Positions 1 through 11,930 of a DNA stretch of 64,000 nucleotides are shown in pieces. Within the stretch, counting starts at the first letter, position 1. Every line of letters begins with the position of its first letter. Position numbers and translations under genes: made by a program. The notes below the pieces were generated by a model, which was not told where the DNA came from, searched no databases, and worked only from the letters and a program-made list of their open reading frames with translations. Source of the DNA: Actinernus sp. WN-2022 (Eukaryota; Cnidaria; Anthozoa; Actiniaria; Actinernidae); contig JAOWCC010001634.1 in NCBI GenBank assembly GCA_030867875.1, positions 50,192,021 through 50,256,020 of the forward strand, written 5' to 3'.

Positions 1-988
1 TTTTGTCGTGACAGATTCTATTCAATGTGTTCGGCAAGTTTCCTTTCATGTGGAAACTAAACCACAGCCAGCCTATTATGTTACATTACTTCAAAACCTG
101 ACCCGAAATTGAAATAAACCTACCCTTCTCCGATAGTAAAACACAGGGAAATGACGACTGAGCTCATCTAGGGCGAGAAATCCCAAGTAAACAGCTGACT
201 CAGATGCAAACGAACAGTCTCAACCGAGTGACCTCTGACATGAACTGCCCATCATAACAATCTCCGAGGCTGGCTTGTTCTAATGTCAAACTGATATCGT
301 ACACATGCCATTGCTTTTCTCAACGTGATCTGACATATTTTGAAATGTAAATTAGCCGTAAGTCGCACTGGTGACAGTTGAATGGCCATTCAGAAGACGT
401 GTAAGAATGAGCATTAGTAAAAACCAATCAAAGGAGGGTACATATAATCGTGCTACTCCGCTGGGGGTCCAAAACAAGCTTTCGTTCGTTAATTCGCAGA
501 CGGACTTAACCTGGGTTCAGTTCGGATGCGACGCAGGCTACTTAATAGAGGAATTACGGTACCTACATGTAAGATACTTACTGCTACATGTAAGAGAGTG
601 AAAACCTCTTCCTGTAACCCCTGCTTCCCACATTTTTGTTTCAGCAGTTTGTTGAGTTGAGTTTGCTGTTCTTTATTTCTAGAAGAGAAATTATGTTATA
701 ATTTATTCATGATAGACAAAGAATAGCGGAGCCTCAACATCTTTAATACAGGCACTGAAATGACAGGATTGTGGTGTCTGCATTACAGTTGAGCCTCTAG
801 ATAATAAAAACCTTCATAACATATATTCCATTAAAATATGGAGCCAGCTCTGCTAAGAAAAAGTGCATATTACATGAATGTACATCGTGCAAAGCTTTAG
901 ACATGGTAAGAGAATGTCTCTGCCCTTCAGAAAATCCACAAAACTCTAAAACTAACATATGGCTATTCAATACAACACCAAAAACAAA
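1..988. other. No gene recognised
   Basis: AT-rich sequence with no coding region I can support. The only open frame of note (371-601, 76 codons) has no recognisable motif and no splice signals around it. A short near-duplication containing TACATGTAAG occurs near 565-600. Confidence 0.5.
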
Positions 989-2610
989 AGGAAATGCTGG
1001 ATGCGAGAGTTAGGAAAGAAGCTTTAATAAATATTAAGCAAATGTACAGACACATTTTAATAAATTTGAAGCAAATAACAGCATTAGATATGTGACAAGC
1101 AATGCATGTTAGTAATGAGATTCCAAAACACAAGGCTTTGCACTCATAATGCATATTCCTCAGTCACATATTCATACAATAATTATATGCAGACAGATTT
1201 AACAAAATTAATATGAAGCAAATAACAGCATTAGATATGCAACGAGCAATGCATGTAACTAATAAGATTCCAAAACACAAGGCTTCGCACTCATAATGCA
1301 TATTCCTCAGTCAACATTAACATAATAATATTAATTATGTTGACACATTTAACAAATATGAAGGAAATATCAGCATTAGATATGTGACGAGCAATGCATG
1401 TTAGTAATGAGATTCCAAAACACAAGGCTTCGCACTCATAATGCATATTCCTCAGACACACATTAATAGAATAATTATATGCAGACAGATTGAATAAATA
1501 TGAAGCAAATAACAGCATTAGATACGTGACGAGCAATGCATGTAACTAATGAGATTCCAAAACACAAGGCTTCGCACTCATAATGCATATTCCTCAGTCA
1601 ACATTAACATAATAATAATTATTATGTACAGACACATTTAACAAATATGAAGGAAATATCAGCATTAGATATGTGACGAGCAATGCATGTTAGTAATGAG
1701 ATTCCAAAACACAAGGCTTCGCACTCATAATGCATATTCCTCAGACACACATTAATAGAATAATTATATGCAGACAGATTTAATAAATATGAAGCAAATA
1801 ACAGCATTAGATACGTGACGAGCAATGCATGTTAGTAATGAGATTCCAAAACACAAGGCTTTGCACTCATAATGCATATTCCTCAGTCACATGTTCATAC
1901 AATAATTATATGCAGACAGATTTAACAAAATTAATATGAAGCAAATAATAGCATTAGATATGTGACGAGCAATGCATGTTAGTAATGAGATTCCAAAACA
2001 CAAGGCTTCGCACTCATAATGCATATTCCTCAGACACACATTAATAGAATAATTATATGCAGACAGATTTAATAAATATGAAGCAAATAACAGCATTAGA
2101 TACGTGACGAGCAATGCATGTTAGTAATGAGATTCCAAAACACAAGGCTTTGCACTCATAATGCATATTCCTCAGTCACATATTCATACAATAATTATAT
2201 GCAGACAGATTTAACAAAATTAATATGAAGCAAATAATAGCATTAGATATGCAACGAGCAATGCATGTAACTAATAAGATTCCAAAACACAAGGCTTTGC
2301 ACTCATAATGCATATTCCTCAGTCAACATTAACATAATAATATTAATTATGTACAGACACATTTAATAAATATGAAGCAAATAACAGCATTAGATACGTG
2401 ACGAGCAATGCATGTAACTAATGAGATTCCAAAAAACAAGGCTTTGCACTCATAATGCACATTCCTCAGTCACACATTAACACAATTATATACAGATTTA
2501 ATAAATATGAATCAAATAACAGTATTAGATATATGATGAGCAATGCATGTAACTAACGAGATTTCAAAACACAAGGCTTTGCACTAATAATACAATATTC
2601 CTGTCACACT
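989..2610. repeat. Satellite array, ~145-bp unit, about 11 copies
   Basis: A tandem array seen directly from the recurring segment TTCCAAAACACAAGGC, found at 1122, 1268, 1413, 1555, 1702, 1844, 1991, 2133, 2280 and 2427, with a weaker copy near 2562. Spacings alternate between about 147 and 142 bp, which suggests a two-unit higher-order arrangement. Each unit also carries GCAATGCATG and ATAATGCATATTCCTCAG. Short minus-strand open frames recur in each unit only because the DNA repeats, so I do not regard them as genes. A diverged unit lies near 2735-2795. Confidence 0.9.
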
Positions 2611-3255
2611 TTGGTTCAATTTTTACATTGTCTTGAGTAATCTGTGCTAACACATAATGCTCACGGTTTGTGTTCTGAAATTTTTGACTCTCACAAAATG
2701 GGAGTTCAGCACACTATGCATAATGGTAGCTCCTGGGCCTTTAATGCGATTACCAAACCACAGGCCTCCGCCACTCGTATAATGCATATTCCTAAAACCT
2801 ATTAACATTTTAAAACATTTTGTTCATGTACATGCTACACAAGAGCAAAGGCATTTGTCTGTATTGTACAAATTAAGTAGCAGTTATATAAAGCTTTAAA
2901 TGCAAATGAGGGCATTAAAATAAAATAAAACATGGAATGCTGCATTTGAATCATTATTTTGTAAACAGATTGCACCTAACTTGTACAGTGTACCAGTTAA
3001 AATTAAAACCACAAGGATGTGTCACCCTAATAAGGCATGATTAAACAATGCATGACAGAACATGAGGTGGTGTGAGTTCAAACTCTCACATTCATTTGAA
3101 CATAAGGGGTGGTCAGATTGGTGCTAGTGATTGTGATGTCACCTTTTTAGCAGGCACTAGCATGCATTCCAAGCTTCGACCATGGAAAATGATTATTCCT
3201 CCAGTGCTCCAAACAGGAAGTTGACAGATATCAGAATCAGAAGTATTGTGCTAAC
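2611..3255. other. No gene; one decayed satellite unit
   Basis: Non-coding sequence after the satellite. A diverged copy of its core (CACAGGCC followed by ATAATGCATATTCCT) is visible around 2735-2795. Nothing else is recognised. Confidence 0.5.
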
Positions 3256-3860
3256 TCAAGGTTCAAGGTTCAAGGTTCAAGGTTTTTATTTCCACAAAAC
3301 AAAACAATAATTACATTTAGGACATGCGACAAAAGATAGTTGCTAATGTGGAGGAGCACAAGCATAAAACCACGAGGGTTACCAAAGTTGCTTATGCCCC
3401 TGGAAAACTTATTTAAATTAATCTATATATAAGACAAATACAGGATATATAAAAAATGATTGTAGATAGTGCACTAGATCTAGTATAAGAGTTTGTGTAA
3501 ACTAGACTGAAACAGAAATAAATGTATTTTGTAAAATAAGATTAAAGTAATAGAGTAATAGAGTTTTGGTTAAGTATTACATCTACGAGAAAGAGCAAAA
3601 ATTGTAATTAGCACAAACGACAGCTGCAAACGACAGAAATTTATCATTAATACTCAGGAGGAAGAGCTAATAGATATTTTTTGTAATTATTTTTGAAAGA
3701 TTTCAAGTTAGGCGATTGTTTTATATCTAAAGGTATACTAAAGGTATACTAAACTAAAGCCGGTCTGCTAGATTGTGCTGGGTAAACAAATCATCCTGCC
3801 TCCTATAAACTCTTGCTGATTTTACTGGATCCTACAGTGTAGTTGATAGCAGTTTAGTTT
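3256..3860 (-). pseudogene. LINE 3' end with ACCTTGA-repeat tail
   Basis: On the minus strand this stretch starts with decayed coding sequence. One frame near 3850-3765 contains VYRRQDDLFTQHNLADRL. A second frame, 3740-3645, contains a segment ending KSFKNNYKKYLLALPPEY and then a stop. This layout (a short hydrophobic run, then a 'SFK-N-KK-LL' motif just before the stop) is typical of the C-terminus of non-LTR reverse transcriptases. A non-coding 3' UTR follows and ends at 3256-3280 in three to four copies of ACCTTGA, the kind of simple-repeat tail found on CR1/L2-like LINEs. The element is strongly 5'-truncated and frameshifted, so it is not functional. Confidence 0.6.
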
Positions 3861-4240
3861 AACTGACGAGGTCATCCTGTTAAAAATATTATTATTAACT
3901 CACAGGCTCTCATGTTTGACTCATAATGCTGATTTGGTCTCTTATGTGCACTCACCTTTTCTCTCTTAGGAGCTAGTGCTAATGTACTAGTAGGGCTGGC
4001 TGCAAGGGACTTAGTTCCTTAGACTTAGTACCCTACATGTAGGTGAAGAAATATTGACCGAAAACCTTTAGTTTTCTATTGGGCTCCGTTCAATATCCGT
4101 AACCTCCCTCTCTCTCGAGGGATCTGGCGAATTAGTGTGGAATAAATCTTATACATAGCTATAGCGGATGATGTGTAGATTGTGACTACTAGTGAAAATA
4201 TCCAGCTTAATTTTAAACAATATGCTAAAAATTTTGGTAA
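3861..4240. other. No gene recognised
   Basis: AT-rich, non-coding spacer. Nothing recognised on either strand. Confidence 0.4.
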
Positions 4241-4292
4241 TTCAAACGTCGTGCTGCCGCCGTGTCGACACGGCGGTAGCACGACGTTTGAA
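4241..4292. repeat. 52-bp near-perfect palindrome
   Basis: The sequence TTCAAACGTCGTGCTGCCGC and its reverse complement meet at a central GTCGAC with no loop and only one mismatch. It is GC-rich inside AT-rich DNA. It could be a tiny foldback element or a transcription-factor site. It sits just beyond a candidate splice donor on the minus strand. Confidence 0.85.
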
Positions 4293-4346
4293 CGTACAAT
4301 ATAATACGCGGAAAACAGTAGTATTTTACCGACTTTACAACCGTAC

Positions 4347-4481
4347 CTTGTGAACCGGATAGACTGCCTTGATCAGAATTGGAAGAGTTATCAATGACCA
4401 AGAAGTCGGCAGAGAGATCGCCATATTATAAATCCCATTATCAGTCGTACTCGTAGCATAATTTCTTCTGGGAAGACGGGC
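4347..4481 (-). other. Candidate internal exon (minus strand)
   Basis: This 135-nt segment (45 codons) has an acceptor-like ATTTCAG immediately upstream and a donor-like GTACGG immediately downstream on the minus strand. One of its three frames is open throughout. That frame does not match the phase left by the upstream candidate exon (5007-5103), so the two may not be joined directly. No protein family is recognised. Weak evidence only. Confidence 0.25.
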
Positions 4482-5006
4482 CTGAAATGTATAAAAACAC
4501 ACACATGAACTAATAATACATACTAATACACCAATTTAAAGTTGAAAAGTTATATTGTAGTTATTTAAAAACAGAATATTGCTGAAAAAGATAATTCTAC
4601 ACGAGTTAAAACGCCTAAAACCGTAGAAGTTTGCAGTGCCGTTGTTCCTCGTTGCTATAATTGCGCCAAAATGTCTACGCATGCTCGCTAGCACTCAACC
4701 GCTGAGTTTGTATGCGGCGCATAAGTGCGCGAAAACATATCACGTGGTTTCACTTCAAGAAAGCACATGGTTCACTGAACTACTGTACCTCAGCCTTTCC
4801 TTTTCATCTTCGATAATCTTGCCTGCTTTCTTCTTAACGAGCCGACGGTCTTTAAAAAGTCTCGTCCTCAAAACGTCCTGCAAGATCTTCGCCGTCGAGG
4901 AATTTTTTGTCTGTGAAAGTTGAAATTTAAGCAGTCAGTCAGCCCGGGGACACCACTGTGAGCCTCTACGGTTAGCGCAATATCAGTTTGAGATAATTTT
5001 ACTTAC

Positions 5007-5103
5007 TTGCAATTCTTTCGATGGTGTCAGGCTTGAAATTATTTTCCTCCAACCAATTCTTGACCTGTTCGCTAGAGAAGGTTCGGTCGAATTCCGTTGA
5101 CAT
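5007..5103 (-). CDS. Candidate first coding exon, SAM-like N-terminus
   Basis: On the minus strand an ATG at 5103 opens 32 codons beginning MSTEFDRTFSSEQVKNWLEE. The frame runs directly into a strong splice donor, GTAAGT, at 5006-5001. The residues 'SSEQVKNWLEENNF....IERI' resemble the first helices of a sterile alpha motif (SAM) domain, which mediates protein-protein contacts; this is a family-level impression from a short stretch. The exon ends in phase 1. The next candidate exon (4347-4481) does not keep an open frame in that phase, so the downstream exon may be elsewhere or the gene may be broken. This is the most convincing host gene fragment in the window. Confidence 0.5.
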
Positions 5104-6039
5104 TGCGTAGCCTACAGCTACTGACTCGTCTGATTCGATGGCGGCACTTAGGGCGGAATGACTCAGCTTACCACTGTTTGAACAGTGTCCTCTACGCGGG
5201 GAAATCAGCGAAGAAAAGAGGCAAAATGAATGCCGGGCTTGCGATTTATACCCAAGAGTAAATTACAGTCACGAGTCTTTCCGAGAAACCAATAGAATTA
5301 AAAGAAGCTGACGTACGTAATATCTGAATACCCTGCACCGACCAGCAATTCATGATCCTTCATGAATTTTGAGGAGGGGGGGAGAAAACACTGAGCTATT
5401 AGGGAAAAAATAGTTAACAAGTACATGCTTTTGCTATCAGCTATCCACTAGTCATTACAAATTTGACGGGTGGCCCCCCCCTCCCCCCCCCCCTCCTCCC
5501 CCCTCCCCACGATGAAATTATACCTCTACCCACATACTAGTTTAATAGTTGGGAGGAATGCGTGACGATATAAACGAACGTCTGCGTAGGAGGCTACCCA
5601 CGTACCGGATATGTGCAATGTTGGTTGATCGTAATCGTGCACTATTAGAATCACATGATCAAACGGAGTCAAATCATATTCACATGCACAGCGCAGAGTC
5701 GAGGCTGTGGCCTTGCCGCCTTAGTCATGCCTTTTAAGTGTAATATGTGCACACCGGGTGCCGTTATGATAACTTTTGCACTTCTTTTCAATCATTACCA
5801 ACGAGTAATGTGCCGAAGCAAACGCTGTAAACTTGGAGTTTGCATTGCAAGTTTGGATTTCTCTATATATAGGTATAGTGTTTGTAACACCCAGTTTAAA
5901 CGTTGAACTTTTCATGTGTCAAATCTAATACAAATCTCATATGCATTGCTTAGCTTGATCATTTACATCAAATTTCACATGTTAAACTGCATCTTTATCA
6001 GTTTAGTTAGGGTCATAATTGTAATGAAAAATGCAAGGG
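5104..6039. other. Non-coding, with C-rich tract and a repeat fragment
   Basis: Holds a strongly C/CT-biased tract at 5472-5511. At 5541-5612 lies a fragment (GGGAGGAATGCGTGACGA ... TCTGCGTAGGAGGCT) related to the inverted-repeat element at 30545-30672. No gene recognised. Confidence 0.5.
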
Positions 6040-6680
6040 GTGAATTTAATTACTGGGGAGCCTGTTTTGCGAAAAGGGGGCTGTTTTGAATATAATTGAG
6101 AGGACTGAGGGCTGAAACAGCCCAATTGTACAGTTTAACCCTTTACTGTGTTGAAATGACTAAACCAGGGCTGTTTTGGGAAAAAGGGGGCTGTTATAAA
6201 TATTGAGAGGGCTGAATGTTACATAGGGCTGAAACAGCTCTTGTGAACAATTTGACCCTGTACGGTGTTGAAATGACTAAACCAGGGCTGTTTTGGGAAA
6301 AGGGGGGCTGTTTTGAATATTGAGAGGGCTGAATGTTACATAGGGCTGAAACAGCCCTTGTGAACAATTTGACCCTTTGCGGTGTTGAAATGGCTAAACC
6401 AGGGCTGTTTTGGAAAAGGGGGGCTGTTTTGAATATTGAGAGGGCTGAATGTTACATAGGGCTGAAACAGCTCTTGTGAACAATTTGACCCTGTACGGTG
6501 TTGAAATGACGTTGAAAGGGGCTGTTTTGGAAAATTATAGTACTGTTTTGAAACGTCATGGGGCCATTTTGGTTTTCTTTGGAGCTATTTCAGCCCCCCT
6601 TGGTCACAACAGTCCAACAAGGGGCTGAAATAGGTACTCTGTCAAAAGGGCTGTTTTGGACTTTAGGGCTAAATCAGTTC
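6040..6680. repeat. Minisatellite, ~117-bp unit, about five copies
   Basis: GCTGAAACAG recurs at 6111, 6228, 6345 and 6461 (spacing 116-117 bp). Each copy is framed by GGGGCTGTTTTG and by a segment containing ATTGAGAGGGCTGAATG. The outer copies are more diverged. The unit is full of GGCTGTTTT / AAACAGCC pairs, so the transcript or single strand could fold. No coding role is apparent. Confidence 0.85.
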
Positions 6681-8557
6681 TGTCAAAATTACAGTGTGCG
6701 ACAAGACCCTGTGGCCGAACGATAATTTCAAAAACACAGGATCTTGTCGCAGACTCTACTTTCCCCCCTCCATGCAGTCTTTCTCTTTCTCCCCCTTACC
6801 CCTCTTCTCTCCCACCACAAGAACCCCAAACAACCAATAGCCCCAAATCAACCAGAACCTGCAAGCAGGCTAGGGCCTTGGCCGAATGGCATCAAATTAG
6901 GCAAAAAGCCTTTATTTACTATCAATTGTTGCAGTTTGTATCGTTGGCAGGATTTCAGGTTTCATTCACGACAAACATAATCATGTAAATAGCCTAAAAG
7001 AGGAGTAAAGGGAGGGTTGTTTAGTAAAGACTTAGAGGAGACAAGAGTGACCCCGTCCCCTCCTCTTATGCCGCTTCGCAAACTTCTAGTCTGATGCTTT
7101 TATTTAGTGCACGATAACTCTGTTGTGAACAAAGCTGGCTTGCTTTTCGCCTATTTTTGAAAAATTCAACAGCTGTTATAGGGTTATATAAAAAAAAACG
7201 TTGGGTTAGCGGCACTTTAAGCCCAACGCCTTTCGCCGCTGGCTAATTAGCGAAAAGTTGTTGATTTCACTTTTGACCGTGAAAAGTTCTTTATGCAGAT
7301 CAACTAGATCTATAGATCGACGATCCATGCACGTGTTCTTCTGACTAAGGTTAGGTTTTTTAATATGTTGGGTTATAGGGTTTGGATTAGTTCACAGGAC
7401 CATTAAATAAACAACACTGTAATTCCTCTTCTAATCTAACCCTGACTTAGTATCCCCAATTGCTCGCTAATTTGGGGTTAGTCACTAGACCACGTGGATC
7501 GTGGCTCCTTACCGGCCCCGTAAAATACCTGAGCTGCTGTCCGTACAGAGATTAACACGAAAACACTTACCCGAACCTACAGGAACAAAAATGTCAGTCA
7601 GCTGTCAGGATCGTTCTGGACGCCTCTTTGTTGGTGCTGCGCTCTGCTTTTGGCCATTTTCTTGCCTTTTCGTGTTTGGATATTTCTTCAGTAACACCAA
7701 ACGGCTGGGAGCCTCTGCGCCAGCCAATGCATAAGGAAGCTAGGGCGATGCGCCTACAATGCTTTGAAAAGCGCAGTTCACTTCCGTGCGTTCGCCGCTA
7801 AAACTTAGCTTCCTAGTTTTCACGGCTCTTCATTCGCACTGCTAGTTTTCACGTTATATGCACACATTACATGACTACACCAACCAGTGCAGCGGGGAAA
7901 AAGCTTGCCTCTACGGTATCCAGGACGAGGACATTAAACAACCCATTTGGACATGTTGGATGTTAATTGTTTTGTTTCTTATTTATTTTGCGCTGTACCA
8001 AATTTGGTTATGAAATCTCAATGAATGGTTTACCATTCATATCAGAAGTACAGCCAGCCTCAACTGACTGTATAGAAGGCCTATACAATACCATTAGGGA
8101 AAGTTCGAATGAGATATAAGCCGGATAAATAATTTGTTAATTTTCCCTTGTGCTGTTGTTCCCACTAGGGTTTGTAACCCCCCGCTTATTTATTTCATCT
8201 CTCTCCCTTCTTTCCCTTCCCTCCCTCCCACCCTCTCCAACGAGAGCGCGTGACATGACCACGCAAACACAAGAGCGCGTGACATGCATAAAGCTGGTTG
8301 TATATAACTGCTGCCTACAAAAACACGAAATGCAATCGAAACAGTGGATTTTTTTGCAGCTAGGTATGTTTTTAATGCATTTCCTGTATTAAGTGGTCAA
8401 AAGCCATTCGATTAATGCAAGAATCCGGCGTTATTATTCCATCATGTCTGGAGCTGACCCGCCGAACAGTTAATTGGTAATTGTGATCTTGGATTACAAC
8501 AATTGAAGAGGGCCAACTTAGAAGGAAGAAAACTTAGCAAGAATCGATTTTCTAGCA
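6681..8557. other. No gene recognised
   Basis: Contains several short open frames with biased composition (for example 6656-6988 and 7501-7734), but no domain, splice pattern or codon signal that I can support. A pyrimidine-rich stretch lies at 8190-8240. Confidence 0.4.
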
Positions 8558-8570
8558 ATGGGTTTAAAAG
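8558..8570 (+). other. Possible very short first exon with splice donor
   Basis: ATG at 8558 is followed after 13 nt by GTAAGT (8571), a consensus 5' splice site, in the context CTAGCAATGGGTTTAAAAG. A 13-nt coding start exon is possible in an animal gene, but the signal is too small to stand alone. Confidence 0.2.
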
Positions 8571-9944
8571 GTAAGTTCATTCAACTCTTTTAAGTTATGT
8601 TTATTGTTAAAAACTGCTGGTTCAATAGGTTTCTGCTCGATATTTTGCACTATTATCGAAGAGTACGACTTGACTGTTTACAAATTCATGTTGTCATTTC
8701 GTCGAAATTCACACCGCTCGTGTGAAGCACTGAGAAGATAACCCAAACTAATTCTCATATATGTTTTAGATCAATGCTAACTTGTATCAAAAACGAAGTT
8801 TCAATGTATTCTGAATTATACCACATATAACATTTATTTTTCAAAAAAGTGCCCTGAAATAAGGTTTTCAAATTAGCAAACTACAGCGTATTTAAGTGGG
8901 CTCTCAGGATCTTGAGAATAAAGCTATAATCTAATTATTGCACTCAAACAGTTGATCAATACTTTCTAAACAAATATCCGAATTCGAAAAATGCGAAGCT
9001 CCTTTAGCGTTTGTACAGGGCAAGGTTAGAGAGACCGGTAAAATCACTCTTATTTCAGGCTGTCTCGGACTCACGCCGGCCGTAACCGTTTTTTAATTTT
9101 TTCTCAAAGTTAAATAAATTTTTGAACAAAAGAATCCCAGCACGTTTACTAACTGACCAAAGTCTATCTTTGAACGAAATATTAAGGATTTTTTTTTTTC
9201 ATCTTTTGCCGCGATATTCTGATTTCGCTCGATATTAGTGGACAGTCGCTCTTAAATTTCTATTCTGTTTATTTCGGTCTGTTCATTTCGGTTCTGTATC
9301 TGGAGAATACTGATTCCAAAAGGTCGTCAAAAAAAATGCTTGCTTTATATCGTTAATCGGAAAGAAAGTCAAATTCTCTTGGACTTGGCTCAGCCGATCT
9401 TCGAAATTTCCACTCTGCACTGCGATAGATCGTCTTTTTCCCGCCATTTTTTCCTGTAACATTTCAACTCGCAACACGCACTTTTCAACTCGCACTTTTC
9501 CTATCCCCGGTCATCTGAATAAGGATTGGTATGAGTGTTTCATCAGCAGTACTGGAAAGAATCGATTGAACTTTAATTTGCCTGGCTAAATTTTGTTTTT
9601 GATTAATTATATTTTTTTTTGCATGGCTCGCATGGCTCGCATCGCTGGCTCGCCTGCCTCGCTGGCTCGCACATTGTAGAGACCCGAAGCGTTTGGCTTA
9701 TTATTATTTTTCTTTAGCTCTTTCTGTTTGGAGAGAAGGACTTTCCTTGTCTTCTCAAATACGAAGTCATTCATGATACTGACGGAGTAGCTTTTCTTCT
9801 TCAGGTGTCGCTCAAAACTTGCTAATAAACTTCGGAGCGAAGAGGTGGACAGAAAGCACTGTGCACGTGGACACTGATAGACTTCGAAAATACAGAGAGT
9901 TTGAATGCGAGCAAAGACGAAAGTGTTTTGTGCCATTTGTAGCT
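8571..9944. other. No gene; short GGCTCGC-type repeat
   Basis: AT-rich non-coding DNA. At 9621-9672 there are about five imperfect copies of a short unit built on ATGGCTCGC/CTGGCTCGC. Nothing else is recognised. Confidence 0.4.
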
Positions 9945-11010
9945 GTTATTTACCCTGGTTCCAGATGTTTTCTAGAGAGAACAGAAGAGCCGAGGAGAAC
10001 AGAAGAGCCGCAAAGCGGCGAGCGAGCTGCGAAGCAGGGAGAGAAGAGAACATCTCTGGTATCGGTGGGTGCTAATCTCACTTTCATGAGGGTCAAGATC
10101 TGACTGTCTTTTCTGATTGGAGGAATATTTAATGAGCTCAACAAGAACTGTGATTGGTTAGATATATTGTTCTCAGGGACGGAAGGATACTGTAAACATT
10201 TTGACATCGTATGGTCAACTGGTAATTATTTACGTTTGCTGGCTCAGCTTCGATCCAAGTCCGCTCGATCTCGTAGTCATTCGTACGGCGATTCCTCAAA
10301 GCATCTATGAAGACATCGCTGATCATCTGTACTAAAAGATCGCTTTCCCACTGACTGGTATAAAGCAAGACAAAGCGTCATTTGGCGTTATAAATCGGAA
10401 ATCCTACCGATTGGTCATGGCAAGTCGATAATTTTTCAGGTGCTGGGTTTAGTTATCCACGGAACGTAATAGTTATTGTTATCTGGCCTCTAAAATCAAT
10501 GATGGGCTCTCCATTGATCTAAGGTCTTCTCGAACTTCAGAATAGTTCTGTAGCATAATTTTCTTGACACCGGATCACTTGTGAAACATCATCTCTGTAC
10601 TGATCGGCTACGTGCTTTAATGTTTATCCTGCAGACTCTGCAATGGTCGTTTATTGTTCGAGATTTTACGGCTTCAGTGAGTGGTGTTTTAATTTTACGG
10701 GGAGTTCTCTGCTGTGAACTGAATCGCCTGCATTTGACATGTAAACAAATTAATCTTCTGGCACAGCATTCTTTTACTCTAGCTAAATTATAATGTGACC
10801 CGCACGTGTATCTCTCTCCTGATTGGTCGATGTATTAATTACTCAGTTGATATGTTTGACAGTTTTCAAAACATGAAAGTGAGATTAGCACCCACCGATA
10901 CCAGAGGTTTTCTCTTCTCGCTGCTTGGCAGCTCGCTCGCCGCTTCGCGGCTCTTCTGTTCTCTCCTTCTGTTCTATAGAAAACCTCTGGAACCAGGGTA
11001 GCTGTTATTT
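9945..11010. mobile_element. Foldback element with ~145-bp inverted arms
   Basis: The segment 9945-10096 is present in reverse complement at 10868-11010. The outer part reads TAGCTGTTATTTACCCTGGT on the left and ends ACCAGGGTAGCTGTTATT on the right. The inner edge is CCGATACCAGAG or its complement. Both arms contain a GCCGCTTCGCGGCTCTTCTG-type stretch. The ~770 bp between the arms holds no recognisable coding sequence. This looks like a non-autonomous foldback transposon; no target duplication was evident. Confidence 0.7.
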
Positions 11011-11510
11011 GGCTAAAACCAAAAGTTTCTTCGACTGAAATGCTAAGATGTTGAGTTTTTCTAGGGTTGACAAACGTATTACGGACTTTCGAGGGAGATT
11101 TCGCACATTTTACGACAACATAACTGGCGCTCCTGAACGCACGTGGTCCAGTAATAATCGACATATGTAAGTAAACAAATGATATAAACTTTACCAGCTT
11201 GTAGTAGTGGCGTGTTTATTTGTGCCTTTTAAAAATGATGGCTTAAAATATATAGTAAATGGCCTAAATTTTCAGTTCGGATCATGTTTACAATCTAAGC
11301 TTATGTAGTTACGACTCCATTGTCAAATGGTGTTGTAAACTTGACATGATCCCTCATCAGTTCTTTGATATGAAGCCAGCTTAGTACCTCTTCTCGGTAA
11401 GCGTCAGGAGTACTTTTAAATATTGATATGAGTATCTTCTTGTTTAATATTCGTTTCTGTTAAAAGTAATGGCATCAATTACAGCAGTAAATAGCCCAAT
11501 TTAGGGGGAG
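11011..11510. other. No gene recognised
   Basis: AT-rich spacer between the foldback element and the poly-G-ended element. Confidence 0.4.
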
Positions 11511-11850
11511 CCCCGGGGGGGGGGGGGGGGGGGGGGGGGGACGACTCCCTTATGTGAGGGGTACATGGATGCTCGTCGTACCTTTTAGGGGTCAAAATCA
11601 GGAGTTTGGTACCACTTAGGGTATCCACCATCAAACACAGACATTTCTATGTAAAGCGGTACCTTTTAGGGGTCGGGTGTCAATTGAACAAAAAAGCTGT
11701 TATCAATTTACATTTTTATTATCTTTTAGGGGTCAAAATAAGCTTGACCACGCCCATTTTAGTACCTCTTAGGGGTCAAATCGAAAATGTCCGACGAGCA
11801 TCCCTACCCCTTTTATATGGGAGTCCCCCGGGGGGGGGGGGGGGGGGGGG
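11511..11850. mobile_element. Poly-G-ended MITE, copy 1
   Basis: A 340-bp element begins CCCC followed by a run of more than 20 G and ends in a similar CCCC-G(n) run. Just inside, the ends are inverted copies: GACTCCCTTATGTGAGGGGT on the left and the complement of ACCCCTTTTATATGGGAGTC on the right, followed by GATGCTCGTCG or its complement. Between them lie about five imperfect copies of TACCTTTTAGGGGTCAAAA. There is no coding capacity. The element at 27501-28099 shares the same design. The G runs are likely length-variable or poorly assembled. Confidence 0.75.
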
Positions 11851-11930
11851 TTAAGCGCTTCGCCTCTCACCTCTGTGGCCCAGGTTCGAATCCCGGACGC
11901 GGCGCCATATGTGAGTTGAGTTTGTTGGTA
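11851..11930 (+). mobile_element. tRNA-derived SINE head
   Basis: Contains a pol III B-box-like GTTCGAATCCC preceded by a tRNA-like GCGCTTCGCCTCTCACCTC stretch and followed by GCGCCATATGTGAGTTGAGT. From memory this matches the head of a SINE family abundant in corals and other cnidarians. There is no intact cloverleaf, so it is not a tRNA gene. It directly abuts the poly-G element on the left and the LINE-A 3' end on the right. Confidence 0.65.

Noticed and set aside
1291..2114. Minus-strand hydrophobic 67-81-codon frames
   Set aside because: Each is a copy of the satellite unit. There is no independent coding evidence.
989..2610. CRISPR array
   Set aside because: The whole ~145-bp unit is repeated with no unique spacers, and the DNA is eukaryotic.
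4076..4282. 68-codon minus frame across the palindrome
   Set aside because: It gains its length from the palindrome and has no recognisable domain.
5472..5511. C-rich tract as a regulatory G-quadruplex promoter
   Set aside because: It is 400 bp upstream of the candidate exon with no other promoter evidence. A simple-sequence expansion is sufficient.
9607..10103. Overlapping plus and minus frames at the left foldback arm
   Set aside because: Frames on both strands with low-complexity EEPRRTEEP-like sequence. They are due to repeats in the arm.
11851..11930. Functional tRNA gene
   Set aside because: Only the B box and partial arms are present and no complete cloverleaf can be drawn. It fits a SINE head.
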